64,000 nt of DNA from assembly GCA_031002005.1 (NCBI GenBank), contig CM061918.1:60455478-60519477 (forward strand), given 5' to 3'. Both the position numbers and the translations under genes were made by a program. The stretch comes from Vandiemenella viatica. Its lineage: Eukaryota; Arthropoda; Insecta; Orthoptera; Morabidae. How positions within the stretch are numbered: the stretch's first letter is position 1; every line of letters starts with the position of its first letter. The notes beneath the pieces are model-generated. The model ran no database searches. It had not been told where the DNA came from and saw only the letters and a list, made by a program, of their open reading frames with translations. Shown here piece by piece: positions 20,857 through 32,222 of the stretch.

Positions 20857-21025
20857 TATGCCTCGTCTACATCGTGGTCGTTAGAGCTGGGAAAGGCCTG
20901 GGGGCAAGGAACTGGAATGATTCGGCCACAGCCTTTTGAAGGAACGATCACAGCATTCGCCAGGAGTGATCGCGCGACCTCCCGAATGCGAGGCCAGAGT
21001 ATTATCGCCGACCTCCACTCTCGGT
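20857..21025 (-). mobile_element. SINE-A fragment, minus strand
   Basis: Complementary SINE-A blocks are seen in order: GCCTCGTCTACATCG, GGCAAGGAACTGGAA, ATTCGCCAGGAGTGAT, CCTCCCGAATGCGAGGCCAG. About 50 bp between the CCAAATCAC block and the B box is deleted. Confidence 0.75.
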
Positions 21026-21839
21026 GAGTATATAGAGAACAATGCCTTACAAACAAAGGAGAATGAGAAAGAAATAATATTGAAAATTTGTGCAGTAAAA
21101 GAGGATTGAAAGTTAATTCCGACAGAAAAGTTTGTGAACGAATTGGATGGAAAAAAAAGAAATGAGATGGCTGTAAGGGTACCGACTCAAAGAAAAAAAA
21201 GAAGGCTAATATGAATGTGCCTGTATTATTAGTGGGAAGAGAAATGTGTGAAGTTGATTAATAACTAATTATATCGAAGGAACTATCTCGATAGTCTACG
21301 AGCTTTGAAGGCTGATGTCAATTCTTCAACAAAGAATAAAGAAAGACGACGAGAAAAACAAGGAAATGAAAAAAAAAACAAAAAACGAGAAGGATGAAAG
21401 AAGTTTAATTGCCTGTGTCCGACAATAATAAACATGTGATGTAAAAGATGTAACAGGATTTTGTGAATTAATTAATTCTGACAGAGATGCAAATGAAATT
21501 GTGTTTAAAAGTGATTTTTGAGTAATCTCAGTGACGAAGAAAAGCGAGATTAAATAAGGGACACAAAGGACTGGTAGGTAGGTATATTTCTTTGCAGGAG
21601 AGGGTAAATAATATATATATATAAGGCAAGCCTTTATTCGCCGTCTTGGATTAGAGATAGGACGCATAAAGTACTCACGCTGAGGAAGGAAGATAGGCTT
21701 TACCGAGGTAACGCAAAATACGTCTACCATATAAAAGTTTAATTGAAAGGTAGAAAGCAGCCTCGTGCCTACGGTTTCTCCCTGAATTCCTTATACGGAG
21801 CTTCACATTTCAAAATATGCGAGATTAGTTAAAACGCTT

Positions 21840-22370
21840 CTAGAGAGAAAAGTCGATGGTAAGAAGTGTAAATAAAAGAACTTAAAGGTTAGAATATACT
21901 AAGCAGATAATTAAGGACGTTGTATGTAATTGGCAGCTTTATTATAACAGTGGGACCACATTTCATGATGGATTCTTGTGTAACTCAACGAGACCAATCG
22001 ATAATGAAGAATAAAATGTTTTGATATCTCGCTTAGTTCTCGAGATATCAACTGTCAAAAATTATTTTTATGTCACTTCCTTGTGTCTTTGGTGACATTT
22101 TCCTTCTGGTCGAGGCCGCCTTTCCACCAAAGCACCTCAAGTACGAGATAAGAAATCTCTAGAACTAAGTGAGATATCAAAAAATTTATTCTCCACTTTG
22201 GATTTGTCTCGTCGAGATACGTAGAAGAATCCATCATGAAATTGCGGCGCGACTCTTATCGTAGAATCCCAATGCTATGGATGTGGGAACAACGGAACAC
22301 GAACCGAGGGTCTTAAGTTAGGATGAGATGGAAGATTGCGTCAAATGATTGGGGAGACGGCGAGAACAAC
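21840..22370 (+). pseudogene. Old RTE-like LINE 3' scrap split by a foldback MITE
   Basis: 21840-21930 matches the LINE segment encoding the EGKNCRG..LEYMKQIIEDV region, and 22309-22370 matches its last coding part (GGAAGATTGCGTCAAA). Both are heavily diverged. The sequence between them is the inverted-repeat element at 21942-22262. Confidence 0.55.
21942..22262. mobile_element. Foldback MITE with ~90-bp inverted arms
   Basis: The left arm contains TTTCATGATGGATTCTT, CAACGAGACCAAT and TTTTGATATCTCGCTTAG. The right arm contains the same blocks in reverse complement (AAGAATCCATCATGAAA, then GTCTCGTCGAGA and CTAAGTGAGATATCAAAAA). The arms pair over about 90 bp with a loop of roughly 100 bp. There is no ORF. 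Exact ends and target duplication are unclear. Confidence 0.75.
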
Positions 22371-22877
22371 ATCAAAAGAGACTAAATCTGGCAGCGAATG
22401 AGTTAAAGCGGCGACATCTTGCGCGTAGCTAATCAATTTAATACTGCTATATTTCACACAGTTTCAGCCTATTTGCTACCCTGACAGATTATTTTCTTCG
22501 TTTTTAATTTCGCATATAAACAGGCAACAGTTGCAATGTTTTGTAATATTTCTTATAAGACGACAAGTGATACTGAATAATACCGACAAGGAAATTTTCT
22601 TCCTCAACTGTCTGTTGCTGAAGAACGATGGCGACTGGAAAGTTTGGCCGTCGAAATTTTTTTTATGCCTTTGACTCACGTGGGAATATTCTGTCGCTCT
22701 AGTTTCTCTCTTGTATGACCCCAACTTTGTTGCGACATTCCAGAGTTTCCACAGACGTTTCAGTCATCGTATCTTCAAACAGCACGGAATTTCCTGACAC
22801 ACTCGGTTCATTTGTGATCCTTATCTAGCGAATTTCTAAAAGCAGCGCTTAAGAAGATTCAGTTACAGAACTGAATC

Positions 22878-23100
22878 TTGTGGGTGAACGGTTCACATGG
22901 ATTCGGTACCAGGTCCGGCCATCCAAATTTTAATTTTCCAAAGTTGTCCGAAATCACTCAGAGAGAAAGTCAGAAAGGCTAGTTCAAAAGACCATGGTCG
23001 AGTTCCTTCGCGTTCATTGTCTCCAATAATTTCTAACCTCGCCAAATTCACAGCTTTAATGACATTAACATCGACAATCCGTAAAGTTGTAAAAAGAAAC
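22878..23100 (+). mobile_element. SINE-A, strongly diverged
   Basis: Block order is kept: GGGTGAACGG, GGTCCGGCCATCCAAATTT, CCGAAATCACTC, GACCATGGTCGAGTTCC, TAATGACATTAACATCGAC, GTAAAGTTGTAAAAAG. The tRNA-like B box is deleted. Confidence 0.6.
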
Positions 23101-25085
23101 CACCTGAATAGTTGTCAAATGCAAGTAACATCATGCAAACCGAAAGGAAGTGAATGCAGTTGTGAGAGTTAACCATTAGAATTTTAAGCATTAAACAATG
23201 TTGGTGTACCTGATTTTGGGTTAAATAAGCGCTTCTGCTACCTGAACCAATGTCAACTACTCGTGTCACAAAAGCACGTGGCAATACTCCCGTAACGCTG
23301 AACGGTAACAGTATCTACCCAAACTCATGTCGTTGAAGAGGAAGATAGGATGAAAAGTATATTCCCCGAACATGATCCGTCACAGGATATTGGGAAGAGA
23401 GATACAGCCGTGACTGGAGGATAAAATGATAACACGGAGAGCCAATAGTGAGAATAAATGGCAAACCCTGGAAAAAAGTAATGCCACACCCCATGGGTAG
23501 AGTAAGGTGAGATGGATAGAAGACCACAGTAAGTTCTGATAAGGGAACGACTATAGAAAGCTGTAAGAACATCGAGTGAAGTATAGAAAAACTAAGCCTA
23601 AACGCTTATAGTAAGTTACTAATCAGCAGGTGCATTGGAGGAAAACAATATAAATTATGGTAGTAACCCAAGGTATAAGGAGGCAAATAGATGCTCTGAG
23701 GTTTGTCTTGAATATTTTAACTCGACGTAAACACCCTTCATGATGTTGCAGAAACTGTCCACATCTTCTATGTTGATACCCATTCCCCGAGCTTTCAAAA
23801 TTAGCTTCTGCTTTTCTCAAGGAAACGGATGATCTATGTCTGTCGATAAAAGAAGAAAACCAAAATTGATAGAAGTTCAGTAAAATCTGCTAACTCAAAG
23901 GGTTTCATACTTTTTGAATGGGAAACGGGACAGTTTCATTTGTTTGTCACGTAGCCATACAACGTCTGAATCTTTTAATATAGAAATTTAAATTTTTTTG
24001 TTCTTACTGCTCCAAATCGATTATAATGAGAAGTTAAAAAAAATCGTATGGACGAAAACAGTTAGCGTGTTTAAAGGCAGGGTGAATGGAAAAAGTTTAT
24101 TTAGAAAGTATTCAGAATGTTTGGAAAATTATTTTAGATACGATTAGTACGAGTTTTTGGAGGAAAATGTCCTATATTTTACAATCTAGTGATCCGAAAA
24201 TTCTTTCACAATTCAAAAACATTGTTAAAGACTAAAGAATATATCGAAGTTATAACTATCATTATTTCCTTTGCAAAAAATATCAAATATTAAATTAATA
24301 ATTTTAGCATACGTGATTATTCAGTAAATAATTTAGCGTTGTATGCATCATTCGGTAGAGAACTTCGTGCTTTGGTTAATAAATACGTTGTAAAAATACT
24401 TTTCTGATAAATTTTTAAAAATTAAGTCCTAGCATAATTTTTTAAAGTTTAAGAAAATAACTTTTTTCATGAATTCAATTTTATACAAAATCTGGATAGG
24501 AAACACTGGGTATGTGAGAGTTGACTGATTTTTATGAGTCAGCTTACTACTAAAGGATTAAATTGTTATTACTGAGAAATTTGAGTGTAATGTTTTGTTT
24601 CTGTCGTATATGACTATGAGAGAAAGGTAGAGGATAAAGTACAACAGTGATTAATTCCGAATTATCAGGTTGCCTCCAGATTTAAGCTCACCATCCGATA
24701 TACGAATGACCATCAACATTGCCGGATGCCCTCACTCCATAAGCTCCACAAACAATTCTCCTGCCCTGATGGCCACTCATTACATAATAAAAAACTCGTG
24801 TGATAAATGAGTTGAGTTGGGAGTTACTGGTTGACAGGAGGAGTTGCATAGGGTGCTGCGAGTTTACATGGCGGATGTTGGTGATGGGGTTTTGAAGGAT
24901 ATTGGTAAAACCATTAGGAGTTATACATGCATCGGAAGAGATGTCTATGCCACATAATAGCACGTAGTTTTCGGCGTAAATAAGTTAGAAAATTTTCTTT
25001 TGTGGGCGTCAGGCACTGGAATAAAGCAGCAAGGGAAATGCAGTAAAATTTAGCTGAAACACTTTTGAAAGAATTCGTGATGAGC
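23101..25085. other. AT-rich intergenic DNA
   Basis: Nothing is recognised across this stretch. A minus-strand open frame at 24688-24963 (91 codons, no ATG at its start) shows no domain I know and has no paralog in the window. Confidence 0.45.
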
Positions 25086-25089
25086 TTAA

Positions 25090-26360
25090 GGGGAGACGGT
25101 GGCAGTCTTGCACTGATTTATTGGTAAATCTAAATCTCTCTCATTTCGTGTTCAATCTCATTCCAATTTTGCACACTTGTGAATAGGGTACCTATATGCT
25201 TTAAATAATTTTTTTCAGAATTTTTAATAAACTATCAATGCTGTCAGAGTATTTTTAATGTTTTAGTACATTATTTTTTGAGGTACACTTTTTATCATTT
25301 CCAGTAAAAATTATTAAATTTTTTGTATAGCATATTAATCTACACTAATAAATGTACAATTAAGTGCAGTATCTTTTTGATAAATTATTTCAATTATTTT
25401 CTGTGATATTTTTCATTCGAGGTTTTTTTTACAACCAAATTTTCCACATATTATTAACCATAAAACTTGTTAAAATGGATTAATTAAAACTTTATCTCAC
25501 TTAAATGTATCTTCCACTTGGAAGAATGGGTGTGCCAAATTTCATAGAAATCCTTCCAGTATTTTCTGTTATAAGTGTACCTGAGAGAAGAAAAATTTAA
25601 AGTTGCAGAAAAATCAATTTAAATTTTGCATGAAATTTTTTTTCATCATCCACCAAACTGTCGTTTCCTCCACATACAGAGCACTAGCAAGCTTTCCTAA
25701 GGGCATCTATTACCAATTCCAGATACACAATTCTGAAACCTGTGTTTCTGTCATGTTTTTGCTTCTTCTGACACAATATCTTTCCCAAATTTTATTTTGG
25801 ATACACTTGAAGACAAGCTAATGTTTACATCTACAGGCCCAGACCTAACCTCAACGTCAATTTTTCTCCTTATATTGGAAATATGGAACTTGCTGTATTT
25901 TTTAAATATACTTTACCAGGCCTAGGCATTGTAAAACCGTATCAATATATCTAATATTGCACAAGGAATCACACAATAAATCCAATTTCACACAAATTAT
26001 ACTATACAGCACAAAAATTGTTTCCAAACTTCACATTTTATACAACAGTGCTTGGCTCATAAAATGGCTCCACAGACTTCTATGCAACACTGCTGTTCTG
26101 TATAAAAAAAATCACAGCCTTGTAAAGCTATATATCCACGTGACACAGTAAATAGTAAGCAAGACATTTGTTTCTCCGCTGAATACCATAAAAAATGGGT
26201 GTGCAACTTTACACTGTTTACGGATTTAATATTTTTATACCATTTGTAGTTCAAATTTCAAAGAAAAAATTTGTGATAATAATACCAACAACATTTCCTT
26301 TCAAATAAACAAATTAAAAAAATGTTTTTTTTTTTTCATGATATCTGCCACCGTCTCCCC
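25090..26360. mobile_element. piggyBac-like non-autonomous transposon, TTAA target
   Basis: The ends are perfect 16-bp inverted repeats, GGGGAGACGGTGGCAG and CTGCCACCGTCTCCCC, each directly flanked by TTAA (25086-25089, 26361-26364). A TTAA duplication is the hallmark of piggyBac-type transposition. The 1271-bp interior is AT-rich, and I see no transposase motif on either strand. It would need an enzyme encoded elsewhere. TIRs of piggyBac itself start differently (CCC), so the superfamily assignment rests on the target site. Confidence 0.75.
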
Positions 26361-26627
26361 TTAAGTATCTGTGTGGGAAAATTTCCATCAAAAAATTTAA
26401 GATTACCAAAATAACTGTCGTTTACCTGTGTACACGTGCAAGAGGCGAAACTTCTCTGCTCTTACACACTGTTTTCTGTATATTTCTTCTGTGTATTTTA
26501 TAGTTTTTCGAAAATGTAATCTTTTATCGCATGCACATTAATACATTAACTGCATCGCGATGTAAATGTGATTCCGTATTTCTTTTCTTACTACAAGACT
26601 GATGAGAGAATATAATTAAATCATCTA

Positions 26628-26853
26628 TACCGAGCGTCATGTGTGATGGTTAACGCTCTGGCCTCGCACTCGGGAGGACGCTGGTTCAAATCCCCGTCAG
26701 GGCATTCAGATTTTGTTTTTTAATGGTGTCCCCAAGTCACACCAGGCTGCCTTCAAAAAGACCATGACCGAATTCCTTCCCGTTCCTTGTCCCCTATCCT
26801 TTCTCGCCTCTAATGACCTCGACGAGGCGTAAAGACATAAACAAAAAATCTAC
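26628..26853 (+). mobile_element. SINE-A copy
   Basis: It contains CCTCGCACTCGGGAGGACG, GGTTCAAATCCCC (B box), CCCAAGTCACACCAGGC and GACCTCGACGAGGCGTAAAG, then A-rich sequence. About 15 bp is missing in the middle. Confidence 0.85.
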
Positions 26854-27077
26854 ATTAAAGGAGTATAAATAAACAAAAAGCTACCAATGAACAAAAAATA
26901 AACTAAAAATACTGGTGCGTGTCTCACTGTATAATACTGGCGAGTCTTCCAGTTGGAAATGTACCATCTGACATCATCACGGGTTTTTCAGTGAGTATTA
27001 AAACAATTTAAGCTTTAACATTTTTGATACAGTTTAGGTGTACACATGAAACACATGCATTCACACTTATACATACA

Positions 27078-27582
27078 ATAGTTAAAACTCCCGTCAAAAT
27101 GACGGATATCGCCCATTGGGGTAGTAGGAATTAGTTCTGGAAAATCTTTTAAGGCAAAAAGATTAATCATTATCTTTTTTATTGATGACGGAAATTTTTA
27201 ATTTTATGAAAAGTTTCTAAGCGAAGTACAGTTTCAAAAACGAATAATAATTATTTGTTTGATTGATATATTTAGTGATTACCTACGGTTCGTGTAAACT
27301 TCCCTCCTTTTTATATTCTGTCAAAATATTCTTAGGCAGTGTTGCCACTTCGTTACAGTAACTGTTACAAGCATTCAGCGTAAACATCCGAGGATCTTAT
27401 CCTTAAATAAATTTCTGCATCTAGTCACTGTAAATGAAAAAAAGCAACATATATATTTAAACGAACGTGAAATTGTAATTTCTTATATCTCCGCCGCTCA
27501 TTATAATTTTTATCCCTGCTACGCAAGAGACAATTGCATTTCAGCAGGCATCGCAGTTCTTTTGACAATGTAAGTGATAATA
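27078..27582. repeat. Repeat family R, partial copy
   Basis: It begins CTCCCGTCAAAATGACGG, contains the block near GTAGTAGGAATTAGTTCTGG shared with 19665, and TTTAAACGAACGT shared with 19395. It is truncated or interrupted by the Tc1 element that starts at 27583. Confidence 0.5.
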
Positions 27583-28745
27583 CACTGAAGAGCCAAAGAA
27601 TCTCGTATAGGCATGCGACACAGAGATATGTAAACACTCAGAGTACGACGCTGCGGTCGGCAAAGCGTATATAAGACAACTGGTGTCTGGCGCAGGGGTT
27701 AGATCGGTTACTGCTGCTAAAATGGCAGGTTATCACGATGTAAGCAAGTTTGATCGTGATGTTATAGTGGCGCACGAGAGATGGCACACTCTGAGGTAGC
27801 GATGAGATGGGGTTTTTCCCGTACGACCATTTTACGAGTGTACCGTGAATATAGGGATTCGGATAAAACGTCAAATTTCTGACTTTGCTGCGGCCGGAAA
27901 AAGATCCTCCAAGAACGGGACCAACGACGACTGAAGACAACGTGACAGAAGTGGAACCCTTCCACAAATTGCTGCTGATTTTAATGCTTGGCCATCAACA
28001 AGTGTCAGCGTGCGAACCATTGAACGATTATCATCGATGTGGGCTTTCGGAACCGAAGACCCACTCATGTACCCTTACTGAGTGCATGACACAAATCTTT
28101 ACGCCTCGCCTGGGCCCGTCAACACCGACATTGGACCGATGGTTGGAAACATGTTGCATGGTCTGACGAGTCTCGTTTCCAATTGTATCGAGTGGATGGA
28201 CGTGAACGTGTATGGAGACAAAATCATGAACTTATAGACCCTTCATGTCAGCAGGGAACTGTTCAAGCTCTGTAATGGTGTGACATGGGACCCCTGATAC
28301 GTCTGGATAAGACTCTGACAGGTGACACGTACGTACGCATCTTGGCTGATTACCTGTATCCATTCATGTCCATTGTGCATTCCGACGAACTTGGTCAATT
28401 CCAGCAGGACAATGCGTCACCCCACACGTCCAGAATTACTACAGTGTGACTCAAGGAACACTCTTCTGAGTTTAAGCACATCCGCTGGTAACCAAACTCC
28501 GCAGACATGAATGTTATTGGGCATATCTGGGATGCCTTGCAACGTGCTGTTCAGAAGAGATCTCCATCCTCTCGTACTCTTACGGATTTTTGGACAGCCC
28601 TGCAGGATGCATGGCATCAATTCCCTCCAGCACTACTTCAGACATTAGTAGAGTCCATGCCACGTCGTTTGGGGGTATTTCTGCGTGCTCGCGGGGGCCC
28701 TACACGAAATTAGGCAGGTGTACCAGTTTCTTTGGCTCTTCAGAG
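27583..28745 (+). mobile_element. Tc1-like transposon, family 1, second dead copy
   Basis: It starts CACTGAAGAGCCAAAGAA after TA (27581-27582) and ends TTTCTTTGGCTCTTCAGAG before TA (28746-28747). It is 1163 bp. The right end has one substitution in the terminal five bases. It is the same family as 15419-16623, in the opposite orientation. Confidence 0.92.
27722..28713 (+). pseudogene. Tc1-like transposase pseudogene, catalytic Glu lost
   Basis: It starts MAGYHDVSKFDRDVIVAHE. A frameshift follows, after which MAHSEVAMRWGFSRTTI (HTH) is read in another frame. The first catalytic motif SDESRFQLYRVDG survives near 28166, and the second, FQQDNASPHTS, near 28402. The third reads ADMNVIGHIWDAL, where the catalytic glutamate (as in SPDMNIIEHI of the sister copy) is glycine. 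The C terminus RARGGPTRN and a TAG are at 28711-28713. Frameshifts and the active-site change make it non-functional. Confidence 0.88.
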
Positions 28746-29390
28746 TAAAACCAATTATTTATTTGAAATTTACACTTCCTTTTAACAGTGGAATCAAAGG
28801 AAGTAATTTATTTGAAATTTCCGGTTATCCAAGTAGCGCTGTGGTGGCAGTCAATACAACTAACACTTCGTGCATTCTCGAGACTCGCCGAGTTATTGAG
28901 GTGAGCGCAGTTTTAAGGTTAAACGTATTTTATTAAAGTTTACGCATAGAAAACCTAATACGTAACGCGAACTAACTCACAGTGATGTAGCAAATGCTCG
29001 CTGTTCAACATGAGCTTAAGTGACAGCGGGCACTATCGTAACTGCTTGTATCATAATACCGATTAATGCGCATGTGCAGAACGTTGCGGCGCATACGCAG
29101 AACGTTGCGCCTCATACGTACTCAACACGTAACACGTAATGCTAGCACACTTTCCCTACTGTGCCTACTTAAAAAAAAATATGAAAAAAGTGAAAGCAGA
29201 CATTTAGGGTAGTTTGCATATGCCCTAACGTATTTAAATTAAATTGAGTAAGGAATGATGAAAAGTTCTTCTACATCGTAAGAGCAAACTGCCTGTCAAA
29301 AGCCAGACAGCGTACAATGCCTTAGCGCCCTCAGCTAGCGATTATTTGGAGAACATGTTTTCAGTTTATTTTCTCTTAAGATGGACATTG

Positions 29391-29637
29391 CCGACCCCGG
29401 TAGCGTGGGGCTAGCGAGCTGGCTTCACGTTGCAGGGGTCGCCGGTTCGAGTCCGGCCCAGGGCATGGGTGGTTTTAATTAAGTGTTGTGTTTGTCCTGT
29501 GTTGTCCTGTCACTTGTAATCCTCAATAATACAAGAAGAATGTACAGACACAATTGAGAAACAAAGAAAAAAGAAACACAGTTGCTGGCTGAATGGCTAA
29601 AAGGCCGAATGCCACTTAAAAAAAAAAAAAAAAGAAT
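29391..29637 (+). mobile_element. SINE-D, tRNA-derived, with perfect target duplication
   Basis: The head holds CGCCGGTTCGAGTCCGGCCC (B box and flanking stem). The body is GGTGGTTTTAATTAAGTGTT then GCTGGCTGAATGGCTAAAAGG, followed by a 17-A tail. The 10-bp duplication ATGGACATTG flanks it exactly (29381-29390, 29638-29647). The clean ends and poly-A suggest a young insertion. It is unrelated to SINE-A/B/C beyond the tRNA-like head. Confidence 0.9.
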
Positions 29638-29871
29638 ATGGACATTGATTTTCATCTCAGTATTTTGATTGTGATAACAGGTAGATAAATATATTTCTAT
29701 ATCTACGATTGGTTTATACGGATCTGAGAACAGTTAGTGGTGCCCAACAGGACGGCATACTACATGGTGGGGCAGGCTATATAAACTAATGACCGGGCTA
29801 CAAACGACAGCGATTTAGGTCACTGCAACTGCGGGCGTCCCTCTTAAAAGTTATCTGGAGCGGAAGATACA

Positions 29872-30072
29872 ATGTCAGAATGCGTCATTAATATTCTACT
29901 ACCAGGAGATCCGAGCTGTATAAATGCTAGATCGTTTCTGTCGTCCAGATTTTCTCGACGCGACCTTGCTCCTAAATTGGAAGACCAAGTGAAGTATTGG
30001 AAGATGTTGTTTTCTGTCAGGAATATTGAAAAGAGGCGTACGGTATCATCATTGTACTCATTCAACAAATAA
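29872..30072 (+). CDS. Small ORF of unknown status, 66 residues
   Basis: It runs from ATG (MSECVINILLPGD) to TAA. It is rich in charged residues in its second half (RRDLAPKLEDQVKYWKMLF). A TATATAAA-like motif lies about 90 bp upstream (near 29778). No domain is recognised and there is no paralog in the window. It may be an isolated exon or chance. Confidence 0.2.
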   Translation: MSECVINILLPGDPSCINARSFLSSRFSRRDLAPKLEDQVKYWKMLFSVRNIEKRRTVSSLYSFNK

Positions 30073-30174
30073 TACTCACAAAGAATTTCGTTTTATTAAT
30101 ATTTTATGGCTCGCCGATGTCGTGGTCATTAGTCTCTTCTATGGCTTTACGCTTTGTCGTCGTCGAAGTCATTA

Positions 30175-30816
30175 GGGATCGGTCATAAACTGCGTGGTTC
30201 GGTCTGGGAGGGGGGGGGGGGGGGGGGTTGGGTAGATATCTAAGCAAGGCTACGTGGGAGCCGGGGCAGGGTGTTTCCGAGTCAAGCCACGTAGATTTTC
30301 ATTCATATTATTTGTCACAGTTAAGAGAAGGTTCAGAACACACAACATGCGAATATTTATTTCCGCCATGTAACTATCTCCGAATGTAATTAGCCTGACA
30401 AGAGAAAACAGCAAAAAATCAAGAAGGGAAAAAAAGCTACGTGCCACTCGGAAACGAGGGGGGAGGGGAGGGGAGGGGGGCGTGTAATGGCAAAAGCCAC
30501 ATCAGGCTACGCGGGGAGAGGGAGGGGGTCACATGAAGCCAAAATGGACTTTTTTTTACTTATGGCTTTACGCCTCGTCGACGTCGAGGTTAATAGATGA
30601 TGAATGGGACTGGCGCAAGGATCAGGAAGGAATTCGGCCATGACCTTTTTGAAGGAAGCTTCCCGGCATTCGCCTGGAGTGATTTGGGGAAACCATGGAA
30701 AACCCAAATCTGGATAGCTGGACAGGGATTCGAACCGGCGTCCTCCCGAATGCGAGGCCAAAGCGTTAACCGCTCACCCTCGTCAAAATGGATCTACATA
30801 GTATATGGACGCTTCC
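30175..30816 (+). mobile_element. Harbinger-like MITE, middle layer of the nest
   Basis: It starts GGGATCGGTCATAAACTGCG after TTA (30172-30174) and ends TATATGGACGCTTCC before TTA (30817-30819). It carries the usual G runs and ACGTAG/CTACG motifs. It is split by an inner SINE at 30549-30783. Confidence 0.85.
30549..30783 (-). mobile_element. SINE-A, inner layer of the nest
   Basis: It is flanked by the 9-bp duplication CAAAATGGA (30540-30548, 30784-30792), which lies in the MITE. On the minus strand it has the A tail (T run at 30550), the GACGTCGACGAGGCG block and the B box (GGATTCGAACCGG on plus). It is the youngest of the three layers. Confidence 0.88.
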
Positions 30817-31030
30817 TTAGAGGCGGGATCGGACTTGGGACAATGAAAGGGAAGGAATTCGGCCATGGCCGTTTGAAGGAAGCATTCATGCATTTGCCTG
30901 GAGTGATTTGGGGAAACGAAAAAAACGCAAATCTGGATGTGCTTATGGGGATTCGAACCTGCGTCCTGCCGAATGCGAGGCCAGAGCGTTAACCACTCAT
31001 CTACCACGCTCTGTGTGGTCGTTAGAGTGG

Positions 31031-31537
31031 GCAAGGAACGAAAAACTGTTTGACCATACTGTCATTCATCTGTAGTAATTTCGGAAGCAATGGTAAAGTA
31101 GGAGGATTCTGGTGACTCAGTCGTTAAGCCATCCCTTTTGTATCTTTCGGTCGAGTGGGCCTGAATGGGCAGGCACCGGCCGTCACCTTTTCCCTTTGTT
31201 GATATTACATTTGTCCACAACGTAAAGAACACACTACACTCATCATTAACCATCGCCACTAAACAGTGACACGCAAATACAATTTATTTAGAGAAAATTA
31301 CCCCAGTTAAATTTCCAAACAAATCTTCTGAGACGGTGAAACTTCACAGGGCAGCCATAAAGGCTGGGTCACCAGGTTGTGGAGATAATCATCTGTTGTT
31401 TCTACGAAAACTTTTCAAGCCATTTCTCCGAATGAATTCCAAATTTACATTTTCAGTTAACTAATGCAATGATCTGTTTTGCTATTACCATCCTTCTACT
31501 TACAGCAGTCCGAATACCTCGGCGTCCGCCTACGTTT
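31031..31537. other. Intergenic DNA
   Basis: A weak tRNA-like trace near 31090-31150 (GTGACTCAGTCGTTAAG) is not followed by a B box. Nothing else is recognised. Confidence 0.4.
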
Positions 31538-31693
31538 CTAAAGGCGCGTTCCCACGGCGCGTCCCTCGGCGCGTGGTGGGGAACGCCATTCATCTTTGGC
31601 GCATATGCTAGCAGGGACGGCGCGTCTCGACCCACCGCCAGGTGGTAAAAGATGAAAGGCGCGTACTGCCACCACGCGCCCTGGGAACGCGCG
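31538..31693. mobile_element. GC-rich palindromic MITE
   Basis: The arms AAAGGCGCGTTCCCACGGCG and its near complement (ending GGGAACGCGCGTT) pair over roughly 70 bp. They include the shared blocks GGCGCGTGGTGG and ATTCATCTTT/ATCTTTTACC. It is strikingly CpG-rich in an AT-rich neighbourhood. The target duplication is not clear. Confidence 0.65.
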
Positions 31694-32102
31694 TTAACAA
31701 GGCACTCTATAGTGCTAACAGAACTGCAATACACTGTGGAACAGCCGATTCCTTTCAAGAAATTTGGACACCCTGAAATTTTTCGTTGATATGTTGATGC
31801 TCTTATGTTCCAGTTTTCATACTACACGTCTGAAACCAACAAGCGATGCAATGTATTCGACATTACTATAGATTCACGACGAACAAAATTATCTTAATTA
31901 GTTTTAGTTAAGTTACCTAGACTTTGGTTATCGAGGAGTTGAATCTATGCCCTCGTCAGGGGCTACGTTTCAATTTTATGTTTTCTCTCTCTCTCTCTTT
32001 TTATATAAAGAAACTGGCATTTGTCTATGATGGCACGGAGTCATTATTTAACTTGTACTATTTATTGGAGCACTCATTATATTTTAGTTTCTGCCTAGAA
32101 CA
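31694..32102. other. Intergenic DNA
   Basis: It contains a short CT microsatellite (31983-31998). Nothing else is recognised. Confidence 0.4.
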
Positions 32103-32222
32103 GACGACGACAAAAACACAACACGTAAGTAAAACTACCCATGCCAGAGGCTGGACTCGAACCGGCGACCTATGCTACGCTAGCCTAGCAAGCTTTCTCC
32201 TACGCTGCTGAGGTCAGCCATT
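32103..32222 (-). mobile_element. SINE-D fragment, minus strand
   Basis: On plus it reads AAACTACCCATGCC, then GGACTCGAACCGGCGACC, the complement of the SINE-D B box and body junction, then CTAGCCTAGCAAGC. The tail is missing. Confidence 0.6.

Larger units (their letters stand above)
30136..31030 (-). mobile_element. SINE-A, outer layer of a triple nest
   Basis: The SINE tail part (TATGGCTTTACGC, AAGTCATTA) is at 30136-30174. The remainder (GAGGCGGGATCGGACTTGGG, GGCCATGGCC, GATTCGAACCTGCG B box, GAATGCGAGGCCAGAGCGTT) is at 30817-31030. They are separated by the MITE 30175-30816 with TTA on both sides. Joined across the MITE they follow the SINE-A order without a gap. Confidence 0.85.

Noticed and set aside
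24688..24963. 91-codon minus-strand frame as a gene
   Set aside because: No ATG at its start, no domain, no paralog, and no splice context that decides it.
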